Assembly: GCF_030247195.1 (NCBI RefSeq)
Contig: NC_080670.1
Coordinates: forward strand, 215,376,546-215,440,545
Origin: Topomyia yanbarensis
Taxonomy: Eukaryota; Arthropoda; Insecta; Diptera; Culicidae
Reading direction: 5' to 3'
Length of the DNA: 64,000 nt
Made by a program: the position numbers and the translations under genes. The notes under the pieces are model-generated. The model did not search any database and had not been told where the DNA came from. It saw only the letters and a program-made list of their open reading frames with translations. Positions within the stretch are counted from its first letter, which is position 1. Each line of letters starts with the position of its first letter. Shown piece by piece: positions 34,612 through 45,539 of the stretch.

Positions 34612-35010
34612 CTAGCGGATCATGAGGACTCTCCCCATAACAGATACCTTTTTTAGCATCCTCAACGCAAGACTCGTCCTAATAATTCTCTGTGCACTGG
34701 CCACACAGGGCTTTATTGCTTTCAAGATCCATTTACTTGAATTTAGTGCAATGTATAACGAACGGTACGAACTGCCGAACAGACAAACGAAGCTTGTCGA
34801 ACAAGGCATAACTGAGCCAAAGCATGCTCGCCAAAGGTCACACGATATTTTCACTGTCTGAAGGAACAGGTCCTTGAAACATCCAACCTCGTACTTCAGT
34901 TTATCCACGCACGACAAACTCAAATCGGTGAGTACACCTTCGATCTCAACTACTTGGGCGGGCATGTATACGCGGTGATCCTTCATTAAACACTTATCGC
35001 CAGCAATTTG
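34612..35010 (-). pseudogene. Longest relic carrying the RVY-P-VEI peptide
   Basis: The minus-strand frame is open through DKCLMKDHRVYMPAQVVEIE, then GVLTDLSLSCVDKLKYEVG and CFKDLF, and runs to 34612 (124 codons from its first Met). The start Met falls inside the conserved block, so the real protein began further upstream. I do not recognise the family. It is the only copy where the frame continues past the motif. Confidence 0.4.
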
Positions 35011-38000
35011 CTTACTTTAGACAGGTTATCCAGGAGAACTGTCCAGATATCCGTTACGGCTGAATATTTTTGCGTCAGTTCTTTTAATATCATTAGAATA
35101 CTTATCACTGATCTAAAAGAAGCATTGTCCGACGGAGTCATGTGCATGATTTGAAGCGAGAAGTTGGACTCTTCGATAACGAATTTGGTTCAACATCCAT
35201 TTTACCATCAGCTGGGTCTTTTTCGACGCCTAATTTTCATTAGTTGAATTTTTTGAAAGTACATGAGATATAAAGAAAGTGAAAGAAGAATCAGGGGATA
35301 GTAAAGCAAAAATTTGATCACCACTCTTTACTCGATGTATGGTTCGATGCCACCGATTTTCTTCGCAAGTGGAAAAAAAACAATGTGTTAAAAACTTTAA
35401 CAGAAACAGTTAAAAAAACAATGTTTCACTCGCTTATGCAAAAAATAGGTGAATAATTTCTGGGAAATAACTGGAATGTCGTGACGGTACTTGAAGTAAT
35501 TCAAATTTAATTTAAATTATGCAATCCCAGCTCCTAAAAACTTCTCCACGGTATACTGATCACAAATATACAGTTTCCTGAAAGATGCCCCGTTTGTTGC
35601 CTTCAAATACCCGATTTTGCGACTTTTTACAGTTTAAAACTTGCGACTGATCGAGTCTATTGGGAATCGGAGTTTTCGATATTTTTTACAGATTTTCAAC
35701 TAATTTTGAAATAAATGTAACGGTTGGTGAAGGAACAAATATTCATTTTTTTTATTTATGTATGATTTTCAATCATTTGAATTTTCCAATAAATTGTCCG
35801 CTCCGCGAACCAATATGCACGAAAGTGCTCCGTCCGTCGCCTTTAAACATCTAGCATAGACTGTTTTCAGTCTCCCGAAAAAATGCTCCATAATTTCTTT
35901 CTACAAAATGAGTTTCCGCATTTTTTTATAAAAGTTATACTTTGACAATTAATGAATCAAAATTTATCCGACTGATGTGTGAATTTGGCTCAATTTTCCA
36001 TCGATGTATTTTGTTGGTGATAGTAAGCCTGAAGTTCTGCAAGAGACTTCTTTTTCAATAGTTTCAATGCGAAATGCCTCATCTAGCCAACGAAATTTCT
36101 TATGTATTTTTTATTAATGAGGAACTGCACTGTACCGATGTTTTCGCAGGTCCTTCCTTAAACAAATTGGATTTTACTGGCATGCGTCTTCGTAACGATT
36201 TAAAAACATGTGTTTCAAATAATTGAATCGCGTTTTAGACGACGAGGCTTACAGCAGCATACGGTTACATTGTTCTGTTTGATTTAATTTTGAACTGCTA
36301 GAATGTGAACAGTACAACGTTTCTCAAGTGATGAAACTGGACACTGCCGACTTTCTACTTCGAAAAAATCCGCATTTGTTCTTTCAATAAGTATCAATCT
36401 TGTATGCATGTTCACCTACATTTGTCGGAAAACTTCTTACAATACGATGTACACTAGGACCGAGGGGGCCAAAACACAACTAGACATCCCTAACACAGTT
36501 CGAAAAATTGTGCAACGATTAACAACACTCGACCCAAACCAAATTTCCTCATTCGATGCGAAGTTCAGTTATAGTGTCCAGGTGCCACAAAAGCCACCAA
36601 TCGGTGGTCGGTTGACAAACATCCAAGCAGGCAGGCAGAGGCAGGCAGGCCGAGAATTTAATGGTGACGATAATGGCTTATGCTGAAAACGGCCGATAAT
36701 CATAGCCTGCTGCTGAAACTGCTGCTGTGCCGAAGATTTAAACCGACGCGATAAGCTTTTATGCACTGACTGCTCTTACGGCGTACGGCGGCTCTGGTGC
36801 AGCAGGCACTGGCCGCACCGTCGTTTTCGACAGGTTGGCGAAACCAAGCAACCCGCGCCTTATACATGTATATATTATCGGAGATGACTTTTACGGAGTG
36901 AGAGAGAACTCTATTCAACAAAAAAAGAACCGGTCCTGTATGCGGTCGGTCGGTCGATAACTAATGTGATTATTATAGGCTCTCCTCGAGCTTGGCAAGG
37001 CATGTGTCAAAGGGTTTGTGACAGCTGGCTGGTCAGGCAGAAGTCCATTGCACAAGCCGCCGCGGCCAAAATGAGCGCACGAGTTGACATCGCTGTTAGC
37101 CGATATGTATGTATGTAGGTAGTGAAGGGTAATTTATATAGAAGTTAATTATTTTCTTGCTAGAGACATGGACAAACCGTGAGTGGCCTGTCGAGTCAGC
37201 TCCCCTGCGGTGAGAGCAGGAATAGAGGTGACAGCTGTGAAATTTATTGGCCGATCACCTCATGGGCTGCTATGATCTCCGGCGATCCCAGGGGTGCGCG
37301 CGCGATTGCACGGTTTAGATTTATTGTGTCCAATTCGAATAGTTGTGGCCTCGAGTGCCGCCGCGCGCGAGATAGCCTGCGGAGTTGTGAGCTGGTTTCG
37401 GGCCGCGGTTTATCAGCAAGATCGTTGTCGAACTACTCGCGTGACCATAAAACAAACCTTTCGAACGTGAGCAAAAACTAAGCAGGCCTTGCACACGCAC
37501 CACACCGGTTTTATGGCGTTAAAGCGCTGTCGTTTTATGCACATTTGTGCACCATCTTTTGCCCGGTAGGGAGGAGGAATTCGAAGCTGATCCGGACTCG
37601 GTTGCCCGATGTTTATGGACGGTTTGTTATAAACTAATCTGATTTTATGTATATATTAAACATTATTATGCTTATGAACATTCGACATGGTCCGTGACTG
37701 GACCAATGCTTACAGCTTCCAGTGTGTTTCGAAGAGGGGGCAGAACGATGACGACGACGGAGCGCTTTGCTGCTCGACTGGATATCGGATGCAAATCGAA
37801 TCGTGTTTCGTTTGTTTGGTTGTACCGTGCTGAGATATGCCCACACAATCTCGGCTTGTTGAAACTTGGCAGCAACCACAGCCAACATGGTTCTCGGACG
37901 AACCCAAGTTGGAACGAGAAACGCTCCTCCATTTAGTTGCACCCACCACCACCATCCATCTCCCGCACATTTGGCGAAATGATGATGAAGTGGCCAGTGT

Positions 38001-40079
38001 CAAGCAGAGTAGCAAAACCGAGCTATTATTATTTGTAAATTGGTTTCGTTCAATCCATGAATATTAATTTCATTGAATAATAATGGTTATGTTATTCGAT
38101 TTATGCACACGTCGTATACCGTCCAGTAGCCCCCCTCCCGAACGCAGCCATATTCGGTTGAGCTGTGTGGGATTTCAAACGGCTGGTTGCCTGGCTACCG
38201 ACCAGCCGGCCTCGAGGGGTCCACCTAACCTGATCGGATATGTGTAATGGAGAAGATGGTTGCGAATGTTTGCATCCGATCGGTTGCACTTCATCGAAAT
38301 CCACCGTAAAATGAAATAGGTGTTTTTTTTGCTAGCTGCATAATTCAAAGCGAGTAGTTGGTTGAGGTATAGTTTTTATCGACATACCTGGAGGAGTGAT
38401 GTAACATCAAGAGATATTGAATTAGAGATTGAGCTTCAAATGGGTTGCACGGAGAAGCGGTAAAAAGCGATGCAGCATTTACAAACGCTGCCTCGTCGAC
38501 GGGGGGCGCACATATGCGGATGGATGAAAACAATCTGACAGTAGGGGAGACGGGGAGTACCCAAGCGTCGCATATTTGTTCGAGTGTTTTAAACAATTTC
38601 ATGGCGGTTTGAAAATTTAATTTCCATACCGTAGCGAATAAACGAGCAAACAAGGTTGAACATATATTAATATATGAACGAGAGCGATGGGTAGGGTGCG
38701 GGGGGTCGGACTTCGATTGCATTCACTCCAGTGGAAAATGGTTTTAATATTCGAGCTGCTGCACAATTCCATTTGCTTTGCGTCGTGCTATGTTTATGAA
38801 TGTAGATAGTTGCGGCGGTCGGTGCAAATATCTGCCATATTGGGAAGCGATTACATATTATTTTGCTGTTCCGAAGAGAAATATGTTTACCGTTTGATAT
38901 TCAAATTAGCGCAGGTTTTGCCGGCGTTAGGCGTGCGGCTTCAGCTTCGATTTGCACAGTCGAATGAGTTTCTTGGTTGCAAATGTCACGCTGCTAAACA
39001 ACTTATCAGATCGTTTACACTTGCCTTGGAAACGGTTACTGCAATCCACATGAAGCTAATCATGTTGAAAATAAAAGTAAAAGTTGTGCTCATTCTTCGC
39101 TGCGATTGGAATCCAACAGATGGCAGTGCAAAGTTACAACCGGCCTACTGAGAGTTGTGTTTTCAATTACCCGCGCGACAGGTGTTTGATTCGATTATGC
39201 ACTCAGCACCCGCCCGAAGGTGTTAACTAATTTGCTCGTGTCGAAGGTAATCGGTAGGACGACAGCAGGGTTGCTGTTTTTTCGAGTAGATCGATCAAAC
39301 AATCTCGAAATAGTCTTACGTCAAAAATTTCAGGAAATTGTCCTAAAACTTTACTGAAATTGTTCCAAATCTCTGTCCAAATTGTCTTGAATTTTTTTTC
39401 TAAATCTGTTCATGCATTACAAATGGCTTAAGAATTTTTTGATACTTCTCTCTGATACTTAAAAGGCAGGTAAAAATTTATATGACGGAAGAAAACAGAG
39501 AATAGCGTACCACATGTTCCAATGATTTATCTTCGATTTCCTGATTTCCAGTAATCAAAATCAGGATCCAAAAAAATACTGACATGTACATACTTGACGC
39601 TTATACGTGACGAACGTCGTCTGAGTGCAAGTAATGGTCTGACGAATATTGATGAACGATGGGTTGGAAGAACAATGTTTTACACAAACGCTTGGGCGTG
39701 TAGATCTGGAAAGAAGCTTGTACCAAAAATTATTGAAAAATGACATGTAATGACTTTAATGAATCGGTTCACAACAGCGGCGCACTTCCAAAATAGCGTT
39801 CAAAAATTCCCAGCGTAGCTTATAAACGTCCCAGAATTGCCAAATTCTTTTTATCTATCGATATTATCTGAAAAACTTGTAGAAGTTATCTCAAAATAGT
39901 ATGAAACTGGGTCGAATTTCTTATTCAATTGTTCTTTATTTGTGACCACGTTGTCTTGAAATAGTTATCCAAAGCTGATGCTTGGATTATTTTATTTCAA
40001 ATTTTGGACACAATCGAACTAAAATTGAAAAAAATTACTTCCAAAGACAGATAAAATGTTACAAGACTGTTATAAACCT
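35011..40079 (-). other. Gug upstream intron, no exon recognised
   Basis: Long AT-rich stretch with several unique-looking GC-rich islands (36560-37000, 37180-37560, 37680-38300). None has a Gug-like frame with splice sites. These islands have no transposon signature and could hold regulatory DNA, but nothing specific is visible. Confidence 0.35.
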
Positions 40080-40640
40080 ATTAAACTGGAACCGGCTTGA
40101 CAAGTCGATGACAAAACTGGACTATTGGAAGCTTTTTTGAAATCCCAGATAACGACTTCCAGTTCAACAATATTCTCGATAACTTAATAATATAGGTTTT
40201 TTTGGAACGGGGTTGACAGTAAGTGATGAAAATTGATGTTTTGCGCATTTTGAAATCCAAGATGGTGACGTCCGGTACAGCAATATTCTCGATAACCCCA
40301 ATAATATGGGTATTTTTGGAGCGGACTTGACATAAAGTGGATGAAAATAGATGTTTGAAAGCATTTAGAAAACCTAGATGGCAACTTCTGGCGCCGTGTA
40401 TAACTGTAACCAAAACGGTATTTTTAAATGCACTTGTCGAGTAGAAGACGGAAATCGATGAGTGACGCCATTTTGAAGGCTAAGAAAATAACTTCCGGTT
40501 CAGTAAAATTTTCCACTAATCACTATATTCCAAAAAATACCCATAACGAGGTTGGTTGAAAATTTATATAAACAAAAAGTCGCCATTTTGGGATTCAAAA
40601 TGGCTTCAGACATCGATTTCCTTCATGCACTCTTCAACCC
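40080..40640. repeat. Copy 3 of the 'GGCGACTTCCGG' unit repeat
   Basis: About four diverged tandem units with GTATTTTTGGA.CGG, GACGTCCGG/GACTTCC and ATTCTCGATAACCCCAATAA. The last part (40560-40640) turns to the inverse orientation (AAAGTCGCCATTTTGGGATT), as in the foldback copy at 3905-4900. Confidence 0.7.
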
Positions 40641-41094
40641 AAATCCGAAAACGCTCAACTTTCATCAGTAACTGTTAGCTAATAATATGTTAAATTGTAT
40701 ACAACTTCATAGGCACTCAAACTTTTTTTACGAACTTGGTTCGTAAAGAGTTTGATATTTCAAGTTTAATTCGTAAAAAAGTTACGTAAATCGAATATTA
40801 CGTAAAAATACCGTTTTTGTAAATGGAGGTTTCAGTGTGCAAGTGAGTTTGCTCTCAAATTTGGATAAAATTACAAATTCTACAATTTAACATTTTTCAT
40901 TTTTTTAAACAGTTTGGATACAATTTAAAACTGATCCAGATAATTTGGAACCACCGTTCAGACGACTTTGAAGCAGTCTCAAGCCAATCTGTACACGGTG
41001 TAAAGAATTTGTTTATGAAAATTTATCTACTATCTACTAAATGTTCTTCCCCGCGGCATATTCTGGGTAAATTCCGAATGGGGGAATGGGAATA

Positions 41095-42000
41095 CACCTT
41101 ACGGACGCACCATCTGTTTGTGGATTTCAAGGCAGCGTACGATTCAGCGAAACTGAACGAACGGGGCAGATGATGCTTGAACATGGTTTCGGACAAAACT
41201 AATTAAGCTAACCCATATGACGCAGGATGGATCAAAATTAAGCGTCAAAATAGCGGGACAGAAATCCGACTCTCTCGTGACGTTAGATGGATTGAAGTAG
41301 GGCGGTACACTCTCCACTCTGTTGGTCAAGACAGTGTTAGAAGATGCGATACGAAGATCCATCTAGCAAAGGAACGGACCCTTCATAACGAGACATGACA
41401 TGATTCTGGCTTCACAGACAACTTCGTTATCATTGACCTTTTAAAAGGGACTATAAACTCTGACAAGACAAAGCACATGGTAGTTGGTAGTGAACGGTGT
41501 GGGTTCCGAGGTGGAAATCGATTGGGTACGGTACGGTACGAGGTTATAGACGAAATTGTGTACATGGAAACACTAGTGACATGCGATAACGATGCTAGTC
41601 GCAAGGTAACAAGGCGTGTTGCGGTAGTGAATAGATGTTAGATATTGTCATTTTTCTCCGATAAAGTTGCGAATCGCTGCGAATAGTCAGCTAAAGCCAC
41701 TTAGCCTACAGCCGCGCACAAAACTTGTTCAATACACATCGCTGATACACCCTGTTGCTCTGTGTAGCCATGAAGGAAGTAATGCTCGATGTGTTCGAGA
41801 GAAGAATTCTGCGTTGACACAGCATAAAATGAAGAATGGTGCAGATGTATGTACGATAAGCTGTGTAACACAGACACTGGAATGTTGATAAATACGACTG
41901 ACCACAATGGGCTGGACGTGTAGTGCAAATGCCGGAAGAGAGACTTCGGACAAACCCTGATAGGCGTACAGCGAACGTTCAAGGAGACTGGCGGCTTCAA
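41095..42000 (+). pseudogene. Degenerate non-LTR retrotransposon reverse transcriptase, cut by gap
   Basis: Reverse-transcriptase blocks occur in order in shifting plus-strand frames. HHLFVDFKAAYDSAK (41108-41152) contains the catalytic-block Asp. LIKLTHMTQDGSKLSVKIAG (from 41199) is the next conserved segment, and SLVTLDGLK precedes a stop. TLVTCDNDASRKVTRRVA (around 41572) follows. LIHPVALCSHE (41741-41775) corresponds to 'LI.PV.LYGHE'. WAGRVVQMPEERL (about 41908-41948) is the C-terminal thumb-side block. Multiple stops and frameshifts show it is inactive. The 3' end is lost in the N run. Confidence 0.8.
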
Positions 42001-42500
42001 NNNNNNNNNNNNNNNNNNNNNNNNNNNNNNNNNNNNNNNNNNNNNNNNNNNNNNNNNNNNNNNNNNNNNNNNNNNNNNNNNNNNNNNNNNNNNNNNNNNN
42101 NNNNNNNNNNNNNNNNNNNNNNNNNNNNNNNNNNNNNNNNNNNNNNNNNNNNNNNNNNNNNNNNNNNNNNNNNNNNNNNNNNNNNNNNNNNNNNNNNNNN
42201 NNNNNNNNNNNNNNNNNNNNNNNNNNNNNNNNNNNNNNNNNNNNNNNNNNNNNNNNNNNNNNNNNNNNNNNNNNNNNNNNNNNNNNNNNNNNNNNNNNNN
42301 NNNNNNNNNNNNNNNNNNNNNNNNNNNNNNNNNNNNNNNNNNNNNNNNNNNNNNNNNNNNNNNNNNNNNNNNNNNNNNNNNNNNNNNNNNNNNNNNNNNN
42401 NNNNNNNNNNNNNNNNNNNNNNNNNNNNNNNNNNNNNNNNNNNNNNNNNNNNNNNNNNNNNNNNNNNNNNNNNNNNNNNNNNNNNNNNNNNNNNNNNNNN
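42001..42500. other. Assembly gap (500 N)
   Basis: Exactly 500 unknown bases. The length suggests a placeholder. It follows the reverse-transcriptase relic, so it may be an unresolved repeat. Translated frames crossing it are meaningless. Confidence 1.
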
Positions 42501-45500
42501 ATTTCTTTGCTCCATACTATTCTCGGTTTCGCTTCGCTCGTAGAGAGCACTTTGGACTCCGACTGGCGCAAAGTGCAGAACTACAAATAAGGGGGGTCCA
42601 CGAACGAACGAACGAACGAGCGAAAGAACGGCGGCCGACAGTCGTTAGCTTCTCGTTTACGGCCGCGTAAAAAAAGCTGTCTAATTCGTAACTAGCGCAG
42701 TAATGTTGTCGTGTCGTAAAAACTACGGTCGGGGATTGTACGGGTAGCTAGCTAGCAGCCGTCGCCCACTCTCTTCGATCGTCGTTACCTTCGTGTCATC
42801 GTGGTGCACATACAACCGTTGCGAATTCCATCGCAGTAACCATGACAAATGTGTTAAAATTTATTTGCACACGCTCACCCCCTATCACCCTTCTTCGCTC
42901 TTTCGTACACACAAGGGGTTTCAGCACTATGACAATAAATTGCTAAATTTTATTCAACTATCAACTTTTAACAACATCATTACGATCCGGCAATTCCCGC
43001 TTGTGACGGACGCGATTCGAAGGCAACGACGACGGTGACAGGGAGGGGCCCAACAATGTGTGTATGTCGAACACACGTCGTCCCGCACCAACTAAATCAG
43101 CGTGTGTGGCTCACTAGAGCCATTTATTTTTTGTTTCGTTTGTGCGAAGGGGTACAAGGCGCAGGCAGAAGCGAGGCGGAGGGTTACATTATAACGACGA
43201 TGATTATCGTGTCGTTATACTGCTGTTTATTGTCGCAAGATTATGATTATTATCTCCGTCGTTTATGTTTGTTTCCCCCCTGAGGCGCGAGGCAACCGAA
43301 CGGAATCGGTGGAGTGCTCGTCGGTGCTGAAGGTTAGTAGGGTTGAGGGGGTATCATGTCCCGAGTAAGTTATTATCAGTCACTCTACGTGTTTCGGGTT
43401 GAAGTTTTATAGTTTACAAACGGTGTGGGTGGGGGTGAGCGGAATGGAAGGACAAACACTTTCGTGGAATGGCGATTGTCGTTTATTTGGTCACAAGGTC
43501 TTCGTTGACAGAGTTGCAACTTTGTTTTGGGGGGTAAATATTTGTGGTTGAAACAGAGAAAGTAAACGAAATAACGAGGAATTACAATTTTGAGTCACAC
43601 AATAATTTGTAGACCCCTCGGTTTTTAATAATCAGTCGATTTGATCTCCTAAATTTTAATCGAGAGGCCTCCAAATTTTAAGAATACTTCTTTTCAACAA
43701 TATTTCAGAACGTTTTTAAAAATTCACTTGCAAGAATTTTTGAATACGAATTCAGTTCGCCGCCAATCCGACTTCTATCAGCCTATGGATCACTGGAAAG
43801 CGAAAGGCGATTTGCTTTTTTCGTTTTAAACATTTTCGCGATGCGAAAAGCGTGGGTATCATAAACATTCAAAGTATTGACAGAATCAATTTCATAGTCA
43901 AACATTTCCGCAATTTCCTTCCGAAATAGCCATCCTTCAGGTTAATTTAATCCGGACCGCTTAATCCAATCCATGCCATTTTGGGACTCCATAAATTCCA
44001 CAAACAAAAACAACCCACAAAAATCCGACTGCACTTAATTTTGCACTGATTCCATTCCAACCTCGTGAAAAATTTACGGTACCCTTCTCATCCCCGGTTC
44101 AACTTTTTCACCCAAATCATGTCAGTTAACGACCGAAGTCCGGTTCGACTTTTCCGCCCTTCCGTAAGTAATTCTGCTTCCCTCATCGCACACCGGTCAT
44201 AGGAAGTGAAAACAGTTTTTCCCCCATTGCGCGAGCAACAAAGAGATAAGGGAAAAACGAGAAACGAACAAAAAAAACCATTGCAAGTCTTCTACGTTAA
44301 AATATTTAAGACTAGCGCCAACATAAGGGGCGGTGGAGGGGGGGGGGGGATGAGCATGGTCGGTCCCGACACAGATAAAAGTCTCTCGCTTTATCCCAAC
44401 GCGCCGTCAGCTTTTTGTTATTAAATTCTCCGAGCCCGAAAGGGAATGGGGAAGAGTAATCATCATAATTTTTCGAGAAGAAAACCATTTTTTTAGCGCG
44501 TGCTTCGCATCGCACCGCCCCCCGTCATCGCGCCAGCAAGATGTCGTCCCCAATGCCGGCTTCAATCTGTTATAAAGCGGAACAGATCCTGTGGGGATTT
44601 GCTTTCCGCAGACACAATTTTCGAACAACGCAGACAAGGCACAAGGAGTCGAGAGAGATTCCGCGGATCCTTCGCTTGATCCCATCTACTCGGGGCCCGG
44701 GGGCGTCGACGACGACGACGACGAGGGGCGTTCAGACGATAAGCAGCTCAAACATGGAGCTGTTTTGAGATATAAAAATTAATGATCTTCTTAGCGATTT
44801 TCGAGTGCTTTACCCGTAACCAAAAACCGACAGACACACACACGCACCCAGAATAACCATTATCAGTCGCTCTTCCGGCGTGAAAAGTGCCTACACAATT
44901 TCCTTCCCGTCATCATCATAATCATCATCCTTCGACAGACGCCTTACACTTGCATGTAATTCCATCATTATGAATCCTCCTTCCAGCCCGCGTGTGGATG
45001 TCGTTGATGCTCGCACGGTTGCCAGCACGAAGCTGTTGTCGTAAAATATATTAAATTTATATTACGTCATAAAAATGTTATTTTTATGATGACAACGAAC
45101 ACACACACGTACACGTACAAGCTATCTTCGCCGAATTTGCCACCATCGTTCTCCGGTTGTCATCCGGCGCTTGGGTACTCGTTGAAGGAAGGGTCGTGAA
45201 ATTTATTCACGACAAGAACTGGTTGCGGATGGGGGGGAGGGGGGGGCGAATCATTTCGCGTGATGCTCGCTCATCTGCTTATTGTTGAAGCGAAATTGTT
45301 TTTTTTCGCTTGCATTGTCCTTCCTCAGGATGTACGTGGTGGTGGTGAAAGGAATGGAAAAAAAACATGCTGTGAGTGCTGACACAGCTAGTAGAAGGAA
45401 AAGATTTAGCCGTAAAAAGCTGGTATTATGTGATTTGACGTCTTGCTTCTTAGGGAAGATGTCTTACGGTGGAGGAGATTTTCAACAGGGGTGTGGGCGA

Positions 45501-45535
45501 TTGTAATTGTGTGTTTCAGATTGAATATTGATTAT
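42501..45535 (-). other. GC-rich, low-repeat region; possible alternative Gug leader/promoter
   Basis: From 42510 to 43330 the sequence is GC-richer, rich in CG dinucleotides and free of transposon marks, with a CGAA tandem at 42600-42620. It resembles insect 5' leader DNA, but no coding start was found. Homopolymer G runs occur at 44335-44350 and 45231-45247. Frames here have no recognised domain. Confidence 0.3.
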
Positions 45536-45539
45536 ACTT

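Noticed and set aside
36569..36921. Possible upstream Gug exon with Gln run
   Set aside because: No phase-compatible donor leading to 31496 and no ELM2/SANT residues.
41729..42571. Long frames running through the N gap
   Set aside because: Unknown bases translate as open frame artificially.
44541..44782. Plus-strand frames with an Asp run
   Set aside because: The run comes from a GACGAC simple repeat; no domain, and the frame conflicts with another phase.
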